A stretch of 64,000 bases of DNA from Rodentibacter caecimuris (GCF_001019715.1 NZ_BBXJ01000001.1:2232001-2296000); one strand, 5' to 3'; counted from the first letter of the stretch, positions 53,021 to 62,352 are shown. The notes: generated from the sequence alone by a model not told the origin. Numbers and translations are program-made.

Positions 53021-53214
53021 GAGGCTTTTACAAAGGGAGGAGAACAAGTTTCTTCACTTTTATGTAGCAAACGCACAAAAAACAATCAATTCGATTATTG
53101 CTATTACATTACCTCAACTATCAGCTAACACAGATCTATAAATTGAATACCCTCTTTTCCTATCTTTACTTGCAATTCCGGTAAATCTTAGTAAGATTCG
53201 AGTCCTTATTTTAA

Positions 53215-53255
53215 CTCGGGTTCCCTCACCCCGATTTTCCATTAAATTAAAAAGG
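53215..53255 (+). promoter_or_regulatory. preQ1-I-type riboswitch upstream of yhhQ
   Basis: The sequence CTCGGGTTCCCTCACCCCGA is followed by an A/T-rich tail ending AAAAAGG, seven bases before the yhhQ ATG. TCGGG (53216-53220) pairs with CCCGA (53230-53234) as P1. The loop CCT can pair with AGG of the tail, which is also the ribosome site, so ligand binding would block translation. This matches the known preQ1-I H-type pseudoknot, which in many bacteria precedes queuosine precursor transporters. The ~14-base linker is on the long side. The rest of the gap from 53021 holds a MITE-end-like string at 53061. Confidence 0.75.
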
Positions 53256-53261
53256 TATAAC

Positions 53262-53978
53262 ATGAAAATCCAACATTCTATTTTTAATGCGCAACAAAAG
53301 CGCACCGCTCTTATTTGGTTAAGTTTTTTCCATATTCTAATCATTGCGGCAAGCAATTATTTAGTACAAATTCCCTTTGAAATTACTCTAAAACTGACCG
53401 CACTTGGCGCCGCAGAAAACTTTTCTTTTCACAGCACTTGGGGAACGCTTACTTTTCCCTTTATTTTCCTCGCTACGGATTTAACCGTACGTGTATTCGG
53501 TGCAAAAGAAGCCCGTTGGATTATTTTTATCGTGATGATTCCGGCGCTAATCGTGAGTTATGTCATCTCCGTGCTGTTTTCCGATTCTCAATTTCAGGGC
53601 ATTGAGGCATTAAGCAACTTTGATCTGTTTGTCTTCCGCATCGCACTCGCCAGCTTTTTGGCTTATGTGGTGGGGCAATTATTGGATGTTTCGGTATTTA
53701 ACCGATTACGACAACTTAAAACATGGTGGATCGCACCAAGCAGTTCGATGCTATTCGGCTCGCTTGCCGACACGTTCGTGTTTTTCGGCGTGGCATTTTA
53801 TCAAAGCACGGACACTTTCATGGCGGAGCATTGGATACAGCTTGGGTTTGTGGATTACTTATTCAAACTATTTATTGGCATTTTGCTATTTGTGCCGGCT
53901 TATGGCGTAGTATTAAGCTTTATTTTACGTAAACTCCAAGCCCTAAGCGGTCAAAACAAGGCGTCTTATTCACATTAA
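53262..53978 (+). CDS. yhhQ: Queuosine precursor transporter YhhQ
   Basis: YhhQ imports preQ0/preQ1 for queuosine tRNA modification. The 238-residue protein has six to seven membrane helices and the family blocks ALIWLSFFHILIIAASNYLVQIPFE, HSTWGTLTFPFIFLATDLTVRVFGAKEARWII, RIALASFLAYVVGQLLDVSVFNRLR and WWIAPSSSMLFGSLADTFVFFGVAFY. The riboswitch in front senses the same compound, which supports the assignment. An uptake signal lies inside the gene near 53397, the first exact copy since 43057. Confidence 0.95.
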   Translation: MKIQHSIFNAQQKRTALIWLSFFHILIIAASNYLVQIPFEITLKLTALGAAENFSFHSTWGTLTFPFIFLATDLTVRVFGAKEARWIIFIVMIPALIVSYVISVLFSDSQFQGIEALSNFDLFVFRIALASFLAYVVGQLLDVSVFNRLRQLKTWWIAPSSSMLFGSLADTFVFFGVAFYQSTDTFMAEHWIQLGFVDYLFKLFIGILLFVPAYGVVLSFILRKLQALSGQNKASYSH

Positions 53979-54022
53979 CATGCCCGTGTTGTACAACACG
54001 ACATCATATCGAAAATCAATGG

Positions 54023-54175
54023 TATATGTCACAAATACACAATTTAAAGAAAATGTAGGGACGCCACGCTGGCGTCCGTAAAAATTAAATGATTTTAAAA
54101 GGTTGTATGGCGAACACCGGCATGGCATCACTACCAATGAGATAAAATTTAAGTTTGTGCAACTGCTAAATCATA
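54023..54175 (+). mobile_element. MITE-like element, copy 1
   Basis: About 153 bases that match, in inverted orientation, the element at 58163-58314. A 39-base core (54072-54110) is identical to 58228-58266. Ends are imperfect inverted repeats of the form TATGTAGC-N3-TGCACAA (here decayed: TATGTCACAAATACACAA on the left; TTTGTGCAACTGCTAAAT on the right). It holds a GGACGCC/GGCGTCC hairpin at 54058-54076. It has no coding capacity and lies between yhhQ and rdgC. Confidence 0.75.
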
Positions 54176-54188
54176 CCGAAAATCAAAC

Positions 54189-54217
54189 AAAGTGCGGTCA
54201 AATTTAACCGCACTTTT
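54189..54217 (-). terminator. Uptake-signal terminator after rdgC
   Basis: AAAGTGCGGT (54189-54198) pairs with ACCGCACTTT (54207-54216), a 10-bp stem just downstream of the rdgC stop on the minus strand. Confidence 0.7.
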
Positions 54218-54219
54218 CA

Positions 54220-55128
54220 TTATAATCTGGCTTTCTCCCCGCCAAACTCGTCCAATAAATTTTCAGTTAATTTGGCGATAATCCCTGTCATTAACACAAA
54301 ATCCGCATCAAATCGCTGGGCGAAATCTTCTTTTAAAATATCCTCATTTTTCTCGCGTACGTTGTCGGCAAATTTCAAGCGTTTGATCGTGCAATCTTCA
54401 TTAAACACAAAAGTGAGGGTATCTTCCCATTCCAAGGCTAATTTGCTGACCACTTTTTTCCCTTCTTGTAATAGCGCAAGGATTTCCTCGTTTTCAAGGG
54501 GTTGTTTTTTGCAACGAATCACGCTGTCTTCTTGGCTGCCGCGCAGCTCGGCTTCTTCAAGGGCGATGAGCCAGTGCGGCAGGCTGTCTTGCGTGATCCA
54601 ATGGGTCAAAATCGTGCTGGGTTCCTGCGCAAACGCCAAGGGAACAACAGGCAAAGAACCAAGGGATTTTCGCAATAATGCCAATGTATCTTCCGCACGT
54701 TTGCTTGATGCCGCATCCACATGAATAAGTTGATTTTCCGTATCAATCCACAACGCCGTATGCTGATTTTTACTGAACGCCCGTGGCAACAGGTTCATCA
54801 CCACATCATCTTTTAACGTTTGTTTTTCTACTTTTTTCAGTTTGCGGTTTTCTTTTTGTTCCACACTTTCAATACGCTCATCCAACTCACGTTTTACCAC
54901 ATTTGCCGGTAAGATTTTTTCTTCCTTTTTTGCCACCAATAAAATCTGTTTAGTAGAGAAAAAATATAATAAATCCGATCCGCGCAACGGCTGTCCCCAA
55001 CCGAACTTACTTTGATCTTGTGCACCGCAAGGATGAAATCGGCAAGATTCAAGCTGTGTTTGTAATTGTTCGAGATCCCATTCTAAGGGCTTTGTGATTC
55101 TATATGTCATTAAATTTTTAAACCACAT
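54220..55128 (-). CDS. rdgC: Recombination-associated protein RdgC
   Basis: RdgC is a ring-shaped dimer that binds double-stranded DNA and limits RecA. The 302-residue protein begins MWFKNLMTYRITKPLEWDLEQLQTQLESCRFHPCGAQDQSKFGWGQPL, the RdgC signature, and has LLVAKKEEKILPANVVKRELDERI, ALWIDTENQLIHVDAASSKRAEDTLALLRKSLGSLPVVPL and the C-terminal DADFVLMTGIIAKLTENLLDEFGGE. The start context is normal, and the gene is divergent from proC. Confidence 0.97.
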   Translation of the reverse strand: MWFKNLMTYRITKPLEWDLEQLQTQLESCRFHPCGAQDQSKFGWGQPLRGSDLLYFFSTKQILLVAKKEEKILPANVVKRELDERIESVEQKENRKLKKVEKQTLKDDVVMNLLPRAFSKNQHTALWIDTENQLIHVDAASSKRAEDTLALLRKSLGSLPVVPLAFAQEPSTILTHWITQDSLPHWLIALEEAELRGSQEDSVIRCKKQPLENEEILALLQEGKKVVSKLALEWEDTLTFVFNEDCTIKRLKFADNVREKNEDILKEDFAQRFDADFVLMTGIIAKLTENLLDEFGGEKARL

Positions 55129-55192
55129 CGTACACTTCCTTCATAATCAGGTAAAATGGGCGTCATTGTAGCCCATAAACTGACAGGAAAAA

Positions 55193-56011
55193 ATGATGCA
55201 GCAAAAATTAATCGCCTTTATCGGTGGTGGTAATATGGCACAGGCTATTGTGTTGGGGTTGTTAAAACAAGGGTATCCGGCAACACAAATTATTGTGAAC
55301 GATCCTAATCGGGAAAAACGGGAAAGCTTTACCAAACTAGGCGTGCAAACGGCAGAAAATAATGAAGAAAGCGCCTCTCGCGCCGATATTGTCTTACTTG
55401 CCGTTAAACCGCAAATGATGGCGGAGGTTTGTCAGTCGCTAAGTGCGGTTGATTTTTCCGATAAATTATTCATTTCTATTGCCGCAGGTATTTCCACTGC
55501 CCGCTTGCAAGCCTTGATTCCTAGTGCAAAATCCATTGTGCGGGTAATGCCAAACACGCCGGCATTAGTGGGTGAGGGAATGGCAGGGCTGTTTGCCTCA
55601 AAAAATACCGCTGAAATCGACCGCACTTTGGCGGAACGATTATTGGCGGCAGTGGGAAAAACCGTTTGGATTGAAGACGAAAGCCAAATGCACGCCGTAA
55701 CCGCCGCATCCGGCAGTAGCCCCGCCTATTTCTTTTTAATGTTAGAAGCAATGCAACAGGCTTTGATCGAAATGAATATAGATGCAAACACCGCCCGCCA
55801 ACTGGTGCAGCAATCTATGCTTGGCGCGGCTAAAATGGTGATGGAAAACCCACAGATTACGCTTGCCACGTTAAGAGAAAATGTCACATCAAAAGGCGGC
55901 ACTACTGCTGCTGCGTTGGAGGTGTTCAATACGCGGCAATTTAATCAAACCATAGCGGAAGCAATGCACGCCTGTGTTGCACGCTCACAAGAAATGGAAA
56001 CCTTATTCTAA
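55193..56011 (+). CDS. proC: Pyrroline-5-carboxylate reductase
   Basis: ProC makes proline from pyrroline-5-carboxylate with NAD(P)H. The 272-residue protein has the N-terminal dinucleotide motif [52 protein letters not shown] and the C-terminal signature [20 protein letters not shown] and [14 protein letters not shown]. Two adjacent ATGs (55193, 55196) are possible starts. AGGA is 4-5 bases from the first. The stop overlaps the MFS start by one base. Confidence 0.97.
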   Translation: MMQQKLIAFIGGGNMAQAIVLGLLKQGYPATQIIVNDPNREKRESFTKLGVQTAENNEESASRADIVLLAVKPQMMAEVCQSLSAVDFSDKLFISIAAGISTARLQALIPSAKSIVRVMPNTPALVGEGMAGLFASKNTAEIDRTLAERLLAAVGKTVWIEDESQMHAVTAASGSSPAYFFLMLEAMQQALIEMNIDANTARQLVQQSMLGAAKMVMENPQITLATLRENVTSKGGTTAAALEVFNTRQFNQTIAEAMHACVARSQEMETLF

Positions 56012-57174
56012 TGCAAGTTCGTCCTTTTTACTGGCTCGCACTGAGCTTTCTCGGCTACTACTGTGCTTATGGCGTATTTTTGCCGTTCTTTCCTGCTTGG
56101 TTGAAATCACAACAATACGGCGAAGAAATGATCGGGCTTGTGATCGGTAGTGCCTATATTTTCCGTTTTATCGGCGGATTATTTTTCTCTTCGTTAATCA
56201 AAAAAGCCGATCACATTATCAATTCCCTGCGATTATTGGCTTTATGTTCCGCCCTGATTATGGCTACCATGAGTTTAGTTGCCGATAATTTTTGGTTACT
56301 GTTTTTTGCGATTGGACTTTTTGCTATGGTCAATTCCGCCGGTATGCCGATTGGCGATTCGTTAGCGTCCACTTGGCAACGCCAAATCGGTTTGGATTAC
56401 GGCAAAGTACGCTTAATCGGCTCTGCCGCTTTCATTCTGGGCGTAGTTGTCTTTGGCGGTATGATAGACTGGGTCGGAGAACAAAATATCGTATGGATTT
56501 TGACCGCACTTTTGCTGTTTTATACCCTAATTCAGCTACTCAAACCAACCATTCCGCCAAAAGATGAAACGCTAATAGACAGTACGCCGACTCAAATCGG
56601 CTTTTTGACATTACTCAAAAATTCAACCACGTTACGGGTGATGATTGGAGTAGGGCTGATTCAAAGCTCCCACGCTGCCTATTATGTGTACAGTACCATT
56701 TATTGGACAAGCATCGGTATTTCCGTTTCTCAAACCAGTCTGCTTTGGGGGATAGGCGTATTAGCGGAAATTTTATTGTTCTTCTTTTCACGCCGGTTAT
56801 TCCAAAATTGGGCGGTCAGTCTGATTTTCTTTCTTTCCGCAATCGTATCTATTTTACGTTGGGCAGGCTTGGCTTACGCCGATACTTTTTGGCAAATTTT
56901 ACCGCTCCAACTGGCGCATAGCCTCACTTATGCCGCTTGCCATTATGCGATTGTGCGTTATATCACCACACAACCACAAAACCACATTGCAAAATTGCAA
57001 GGGCTGTATAACGGCTTATCAAATGGCGCACTTATTGCACTGTTTTCGGCTCTCTCCGGCTTAATCTATCCGATTTCGCCAACCATGACGTTCTTATTAA
57101 TGAGCGTTATAGCGGCGCTCTCGCTCTTAGTGATACCACGAAAATTAGAGGCATTTTTGGTCAAACAAAATTAG
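56011..57174 (+). CDS. HcaT-like MFS transporter
   Basis: The 387-residue major facilitator has twelve hydrophobic helices. It starts [46 protein letters not shown] and has a short cytoplasmic loop and the [29 protein letters not shown] region, which match the 3-phenylpropionate/nucleoside-type (HcaT) MFS group. The substrate in Pasteurellaceae is unknown. It is coupled to proC by a one-base overlap (TAATG), so the pair is one operon. Confidence 0.88.
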   Translation: MQVRPFYWLALSFLGYYCAYGVFLPFFPAWLKSQQYGEEMIGLVIGSAYIFRFIGGLFFSSLIKKADHIINSLRLLALCSALIMATMSLVADNFWLLFFAIGLFAMVNSAGMPIGDSLASTWQRQIGLDYGKVRLIGSAAFILGVVVFGGMIDWVGEQNIVWILTALLLFYTLIQLLKPTIPPKDETLIDSTPTQIGFLTLLKNSTTLRVMIGVGLIQSSHAAYYVYSTIYWTSIGISVSQTSLLWGIGVLAEILLFFFSRRLFQNWAVSLIFFLSAIVSILRWAGLAYADTFWQILPLQLAHSLTYAACHYAIVRYITTQPQNHIAKLQGLYNGLSNGALIALFSALSGLIYPISPTMTFLLMSVIAALSLLVIPRKLEAFLVKQN

Positions 57175-57222
57175 GCGGTATTCTGTTCCAACAAAGATGT
57201 GAAGATAAATACGAAGGAAATT

Positions 57223-58116
57223 ATGAATAATTTGTCATTGGTGGAGCTCTTCCTTAACGAATACTGGATTGAAAAAGGGCTTTCTGAAAATACCGTGCAA
57301 TCTTATCGGTTGGATCTGACCGCACTTTGTCATTGGTTGGAGCAACATCATCTTTCCCTTGAAACCTTAGATGCAGTGGATTTACAGCATTTCCTCGGGG
57401 AACGGGTCGAGCAAGGCTATAAAGCGACCAGTACTGCACGGCTATTAAGTGCCATGCGAAAATTATTCCAGTATTTATACCGTGAAAAATATCGTGCGGA
57501 TGATCCGAGCGCAATATTAAGCTCACCCAAATTACCAAGCCGTCTGCCAAAATATTTAAGCGAACAACAAGTTACCGACTTACTCAATACGCCGAATGTG
57601 GAAATCCCTTTAGAATTGCGCGATAAAGCGATGTTGGAATTGCTTTACGCCACAGGTTTGCGTGTAACGGAATTGGTGTCGCTCACCATTGAAAATATGA
57701 GCGTACAACAAGGGGTTGTGCGGGTCATCGGCAAAGGAAACAAAGAACGTATTGTCCCGATGGGGGAAGAAGCGGCATATTGGGTTCGCCAATTTGTTCT
57801 TTATGCCCGCCCCGTTTTATTAAACGGACAAAGTTCCGATATTGTGTTCCCTAGCCAACGGGCACAACAAATGACCCGCCAAACTTTCTGGCATCGTATT
57901 AAACATTATGCCGTGCTTGCCGAGATTGATGCGGACGCACTCTCACCCCACGTACTCCGCCACGCTTTCGCCACCCATTTAGTCAATCATGGTGCGGATT
58001 TACGCGTGGTGCAAATGCTACTGGGGCATAGCGATTTATCCACCACACAAATCTACACACATGTTGCAAAAGAGCGGTTAAAACGCTTGCATGAACGATT
58101 TCACCCAAGGGGATAA
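57223..58116 (+). CDS. xerD: Tyrosine recombinase XerD
   Basis: XerD with XerC resolves chromosome dimers at dif, under FtsK control. I chose ATG 57223 (MNNLSLVELFLNEYWIEKGLSENTVQSYRLDL), which follows AAGGAAATT, giving 297 residues, the family norm. The N-terminal SAM-like core-binding domain is followed by the catalytic domain with R in ATGLRVTELVSL, H-x-x-R in LSPHVLRHAFATHLVNHGADLRVVQMLLGHSDLSTTQIYTHV and Tyr. The RIVPMGEEAAYWVRQF region is conserved. Confidence 0.97.
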   Translation: MNNLSLVELFLNEYWIEKGLSENTVQSYRLDLTALCHWLEQHHLSLETLDAVDLQHFLGERVEQGYKATSTARLLSAMRKLFQYLYREKYRADDPSAILSSPKLPSRLPKYLSEQQVTDLLNTPNVEIPLELRDKAMLELLYATGLRVTELVSLTIENMSVQQGVVRVIGKGNKERIVPMGEEAAYWVRQFVLYARPVLLNGQSSDIVFPSQRAQQMTRQTFWHRIKHYAVLAEIDADALSPHVLRHAFATHLVNHGADLRVVQMLLGHSDLSTTQIYTHVAKERLKRLHERFHPRG

Positions 58117-58120
58117 ACGA

Positions 58121-58150
58121 AAAAGTGCGGTTAAAAATCACCGCACTTTT
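58121..58150 (+). terminator. Uptake-signal terminator after xerD
   Basis: AAAAGTGCGGT (58121-58131) pairs with ACCGCACTTTT (58140-58150), an 11-bp stem directly after the xerD stop. Confidence 0.8.
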
Positions 58151-58162
58151 GTTTAACCGCTC

Positions 58163-58314
58163 TATTATGTAGCCGTTGCACAAACTTAAATTTTATCTCA
58201 TAGGTAGGGACGCCACGCCGGCGTCCTCCATACAACCTTTTAAAATCATTTAATTTTTACGGACGCTAACGTGGCGTCCTTACATTTTTTTTAATTGTGC
58301 ATTTGCTACATCAT
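58163..58314 (-). mobile_element. MITE-like element, copy 2
   Basis: About 152 bases in inverted orientation to the copy at 54023. The ends are imperfect inverted repeats: TATGTAGCCGTTGCACAAA on the left, and on the right the complement reads TGATGTAGCAAATGCACAA. It holds two hairpins: GGACGCC/GGCGTCC (58208-58226) and GGACGCTAACGTGGCGTCC (58261-58279). No open frame is present. It lies between xerD and glycerate kinase, next to the xerD terminator. Confidence 0.78.
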
Positions 58315-58327
58315 GTCGTTTAACCGC

Positions 58328-59458
58328 TTACTTCAACGCCAACAATCTCGCTACATTCTGCGCGGCAGAAATTAAGTTCTGTTCGCCTTGTTTGAGAACC
58401 TCGGACAACTCACCTAACTGGCGGATAATCGGGAAAACCGCGTCAATACCGTGGGCATAAACCACATCGTAGTCTTCACGCAAACAGCCGACAATGGCAA
58501 TCACCGGTTTGTTGAATTGTTTCGCCGTCCGTGCTACGCCAATAGGGGTTTTGCCCATAATACTTTGCGCATCCATTCGCCCTTCGCCAGTAATAACATA
58601 ATCGGCATCTTGCACGTAATCGGCAAGTCGTAAATTCTCTAATACAATTTGTACGCCGGCTTTAAGTTGCACATTTGGCAATAACAACAATCCGCCGCCC
58701 ATGCCACCTGCCGCTCCTGCACCTGCCAGCTCTGCAATATCCTTACCACCATCCCATTTGGCAATTTTCGCAAAATGGGCTAATGCGCAATCAAGTTGTT
58801 GTACCATCTCCGCTGTCGCCCCTTTTTGCGGACCGAAAATAGCAGAGGCGCCACGCTCGCCACAAAGAGGATTATTCACATCGCAAGCCACTTCAATCTG
58901 TATATTTTGTAAGCGTGCGTCCAATTTTTGAAAATCAATTTTTTCGATCTTCGCTAACTCTGCCCCACCAAAGCCAATTTGATTGCCTTGAATATCTAGA
59001 AATTGTATGCCTAGTGCCTGCAACATTCCCACGCCACCGTCATTAGTCGCACTACCGCCAATGCCAAGAATGAGTTTTTCCACACCAAGCTCAAGGGCTT
59101 GTTTGATTAATTCACCCGTGCCGTAACTGGTGGTAAGTAACGGATTACGTTTTTCCGCTGAAACCAAATGCAATCCCGAAGCCGCTGCCATTTCGATAAT
59201 TGCGGTTTTACCATCACCGGATAACCCAAAGAAACTGTTGATTTTTTCCCCCAAGGGGGCGGTAACTTCACATTCCACGATGTTACCTTGGGTCGCATCC
59301 ACTAAGGATTGCACTGTCCCTTCGCCGCCATCCGCCATAGGTAATTTCACATATTCCGCATCAGGAAAAACACGTTTAAAGCCTGTTTCAATGGCAGTTG
59401 CCACTTCAAGTGCGGTTAAACTTTCTTTAAAAGAATCAGGGGCTATCACAATTTTCAT
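58328..59458 (-). CDS. glxK: Glycerate kinase (GarK/GlxK type)
   Basis: This enzyme phosphorylates D-glycerate, probably to 2-phosphoglycerate. The 376-residue protein has MKIVIAPDSFKESLTALEVATAIETGFKRVFPDAE, KLPMADGGEGTVQSL, LLTTSYGTGELIKQAL, ILGIGGSATNDGGVGMLQALG and GEGRMDAQSIMGKTPIGVA, the glycerate kinase type 1 pattern. It is 15 bases downstream of the GntP permease gene, so the two should be co-expressed under a CdaR-type regulator as in Haemophilus influenzae. Confidence 0.95.
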   Translation of the reverse strand: MKIVIAPDSFKESLTALEVATAIETGFKRVFPDAEYVKLPMADGGEGTVQSLVDATQGNIVECEVTAPLGEKINSFFGLSGDGKTAIIEMAAASGLHLVSAEKRNPLLTTSYGTGELIKQALELGVEKLILGIGGSATNDGGVGMLQALGIQFLDIQGNQIGFGGAELAKIEKIDFQKLDARLQNIQIEVACDVNNPLCGERGASAIFGPQKGATAEMVQQLDCALAHFAKIAKWDGGKDIAELAGAGAAGGMGGGLLLLPNVQLKAGVQIVLENLRLADYVQDADYVITGEGRMDAQSIMGKTPIGVARTAKQFNKPVIAIVGCLREDYDVVYAHGIDAVFPIIRQLGELSEVLKQGEQNLISAAQNVARLLALK

Positions 59459-59473
59459 TTTTGTACTCCTTGA

Positions 59474-60736
59474 TTAGAATAGGTTAAAGACACCGAAAAT
59501 TAAGGTAGAAATAAGGGTCATCACCAAACCGACCGCACTTTCGTAAGGAATCAATTTTAAACGTTCTTTTATCTCCATATTCACGCTACCACCGGTGGCG
59601 TGGAAGAAAGAACCATGAGGCATATGATCAAACACCGTCGCCCCTGCGTGAATCATCGCTGCACCGGCGAGGCTGCTCACACCAAGTTCCAATAAGGTAC
59701 TGCTGAAGACATTAGAGGCAACCGCTGTGCCTGCGGTAGTAGAAGCGGTGGCAAGAGACATTAACGCCCCTGAAATCGGTGCAAGAATGTAGGAAGGCAA
59801 GCCGGAATGTTCCAATCCTTGAATCAACACATCTTTCAAACCGGAATTGGCAATAATGCCGGCTAATGCCCCTGTGCCAAGCAACATAATCGCCACCGGT
59901 GCCATTTTTCCCAAACCACTGATAGCATAACTGTTTGCTTGGCGTAATTTGCCCATACAAAGCGCACCAATTAAGCCGCCTAGCGGTAAGGCGATAAGCG
60001 GATCTACTTTAATATCAAATAAGGGACGAAGGGCAAGTAATAAAATCGCTACTAACGGGGCAACAAGTGCGGTTAAAAATGAAGGTAAATTTTGACTTTC
60101 AACCATCACCACTTCTTTATCTGTTACTTTAGCGCCCTTATTAATAAGTCGTTTTGCCAAGAAATAAGTGAGCATTAAACCAAATATTGCCGGAATAACA
60201 CCAGCCATCATCACGGAAGTCAGCGGCAAATGAAAAGTATCCGACGCCGCAATGGCATTCGGATTTGGCGACATAATATTGCCCGCTTTCCCTCCGCCAA
60301 TCATCGCTAATAAAATTGCCGCCTTGGATAAATCGGTGCGACGCGCCAAAGCTAAGGCTATCGGCGAAACGGTAATTACTGCCACATCCACAAATACTCC
60401 TACTGCGGTTAAGATCATCGTGGCTAATGCCAACGCCAATAACGCACGGGTTTCACCAAGCTTATTCGTGATACTTTCCGCAATGGAATTTGCCGCACCG
60501 GATTCAATCAACACGCCGGCTAGCACACCGGCGGCTAAAATACGCATCACGGCAGTCGTAATCCCTTGTGCACCGCCGATCATTAAGCTCACGGTTTGTG
60601 ATAAATCCACACCGCCAACCAAGCCCCCCACTAATGCCCCGACTAACATCCCATAAGCAGGCGATACTTTTTTCAAAATTAGGAAAATGGCAACGACCAA
60701 CGCCACCAATGCCCCTAAAGCAGATACGGTTGTCAT
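59474..60736 (-). CDS. GntP family permease
   Basis: The 420-residue membrane protein has 12-14 hydrophobic helices and GntP/GntT-type features: VSPAYGMLVGALVGGLVGGVDLSQTV, VMRILAAGVLAGVLIESGAANSIAESI, VFVDVAVITVSPIALALARRTDLSKAAILLAMIGGGKAGNIMSPNPNAIAAS and TVFDHMPHGSFFHATGGSVNM. It likely imports a sugar acid such as glycerate or gluconate; the kinase gene downstream favours glycerate. Its start has GGAGAG upstream. Confidence 0.92.
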   Translation of the reverse strand: MTTVSALGALVALVVAIFLILKKVSPAYGMLVGALVGGLVGGVDLSQTVSLMIGGAQGITTAVMRILAAGVLAGVLIESGAANSIAESITNKLGETRALLALALATMILTAVGVFVDVAVITVSPIALALARRTDLSKAAILLAMIGGGKAGNIMSPNPNAIAASDTFHLPLTSVMMAGVIPAIFGLMLTYFLAKRLINKGAKVTDKEVVMVESQNLPSFLTALVAPLVAILLLALRPLFDIKVDPLIALPLGGLIGALCMGKLRQANSYAISGLGKMAPVAIMLLGTGALAGIIANSGLKDVLIQGLEHSGLPSYILAPISGALMSLATASTTAGTAVASNVFSSTLLELGVSSLAGAAMIHAGATVFDHMPHGSFFHATGGSVNMEIKERLKLIPYESAVGLVMTLISTLIFGVFNLF

Positions 60737-60877
60737 AATTTCTCTCCTCTCAAATAATCAGATATGAAAGATTATTTCCCGTTTAACAAAAAATTGCTTT
60801 ATTCATATCAACAAAAAAGTGCGGTTAAACCTACCTCATTTTGTGATTTTGAACAAATCAATGTTCTACCAATGTAC

Positions 60878-61010
60878 CTAAATAAAGTCCAATACATCAT
60901 CTATCTTATTGAAAGATAAATCTATTATTTGTTCAATCTTAGCAAGTCGATAACATAGGGTATTGGGATGAATAAATAGTTTTTCAGTGATGTGAGAATG
61001 ATCACAGTTT
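60878..61010 (-). pseudogene. Decayed 3' end of a cdaR-type gene
   Basis: The minus strand encodes EKLFIHPNTLCYRLAKIEQI then IDLSFNKIDDVLDFI and a stop at 60878-60880, a near match to the HTH end of the intact CdaR (EKLFIHPNTLRYRLAKIEQLTGLSFNKIDDML). It also keeps NCD before it, but upstream of that the frame is broken. The DNA parallels 62390-62530. The remaining gap (60737-61179) holds one uptake signal (60817) and nothing else I can support. Confidence 0.8.
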
Positions 61011-61179
61011 TAAAATAAAGTTTTTCCGCTCTTGAATGATTGTTTTTATTTTGTTGGTTTTTTGTAATTTTCTTAACTAGAATAAACTTTCTAATAAACT
61101 CTTCTATCATTCATCAAAATAAAGCTCAATCATATGAACTAGAATAATTGATAGTCAAAAATAAATTAGGGGTATATTT

Positions 61180-62352
61180 ATGAAAAAATATATTACTTTA
61201 ATAGCACTTTGTTTGGGTCAAGGTTTAAGCGGAACGGTAATTTCTTTACTGACATTAACCTCTGCTCTTGTGGGTAAATCTCTAGCGCCAACAGAAATAC
61301 TGATAACCCTTCCTATGACAATGACGGTTCTAGGTTCATTTTGTATGATTTATTATGCAAGTTTATTAATGAAAAAATACGGTCGAAGAAGAGCATTTAT
61401 CATAAGCGGTTTCATTGGTATTTTGGGTGCAATTTTGGCAATAGTTGCATTATATTATCAGCACTTTGTGCTTTTTCTATTTTCAACATTTATTCTTGGT
61501 AATGCGACGATATTTAACCAATTTTATAGATTTGCGGCAGCAGAGATTTTTAGTAATGAAATATGGAAGAAAAGATCAACCTCATTAGTTATTGGTTCCG
61601 GCATTCTTGGAGGAATATTAGGCCCTTTTCTGGCAGGGAAAGGCGTTAATTTCATTTCAAATCATGATCTAATGGGTAATTTTATTTTTATTATCATAAT
61701 ATTTTCCCTATTGATTGTTAGCCAATTTTTTGTTTTTATTGAAAAAGAGTCTTCACTACCTAAATCTATAAGTTTACTAAATAAAGAGCAGATATATCGT
61801 TCCAGAAATTTTATTATTGGAACACTAAGTTGTACTATTGGATTTTCATTAATGACTTTAATGATGAATTCTGCACCATTATCAATGCATAATAATCACT
61901 ATCCTGTGTCACAAAATGTATTTGCATTACAATTACATTTTATTGGTATGTATGTACCTGCCCTATTCATTCCATTTTTAATTGAAAAAATTAAAACCGG
62001 TACCCTAATTTTATTTGGTAGTTTATGTTTTACTTTTGGTTCAATAAGTATTTTTCTATTATCCCCATATTATAGTTATGTTATTTCTCTATTTTTTTCC
62101 GGTATAGGTTGGGCATTAATGTTTAGTGGCGGAACATTTTATCTTAATGAAATTAATCATGACATTAAGCATAAATTGCAAAGTATTAGTTCAATATTCA
62201 CCTATTCCGGCAACTTAACATTTTCCTTTCTTGCGGGATTTACATTGGCTTTTCCAAATGGGTGGCAATGGGTGAATATTATTGTAATGAGTATTTCATC
62301 GCTCTTTTTTATTTATTATTTGACTAAAAGCTATCATCGCTTAGAAACTTAA
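61180..62352 (+). CDS. MFS transporter, AT-rich, probably acquired
   Basis: The 390-residue protein has about twelve membrane helices and the MFS loop motif KKYGRRRAFIISGFIGILGAIL. It belongs to no narrow family I recognise. The ribosome site is AGGGG eight bases before ATG. It is on the opposite strand from its neighbours, is visibly AT-richer, uses TTA and ATA heavily and has no uptake signal. It splits the gntP-glycerate kinase pair from the intact cdaR and is flanked by a copy of the regulator's tail, which suggests transfer or local rearrangement. The substrate is unknown. Confidence 0.83.
   Translation: MKKYITLIALCLGQGLSGTVISLLTLTSALVGKSLAPTEILITLPMTMTVLGSFCMIYYASLLMKKYGRRRAFIISGFIGILGAILAIVALYYQHFVLFLFSTFILGNATIFNQFYRFAAAEIFSNEIWKKRSTSLVIGSGILGGILGPFLAGKGVNFISNHDLMGNFIFIIIIFSLLIVSQFFVFIEKESSLPKSISLLNKEQIYRSRNFIIGTLSCTIGFSLMTLMMNSAPLSMHNNHYPVSQNVFALQLHFIGMYVPALFIPFLIEKIKTGTLILFGSLCFTFGSISIFLLSPYYSYVISLFFSGIGWALMFSGGTFYLNEINHDIKHKLQSISSIFTYSGNLTFSFLAGFTLAFPNGWQWVNIIVMSISSLFFIYYLTKSYHRLET

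Noticed and set aside
53180-53215. tRNA-like TTCGAGTCC string
   Set aside because: No acceptor or anticodon stems can be drawn around it. It lies just upstream of the preQ1-type element.
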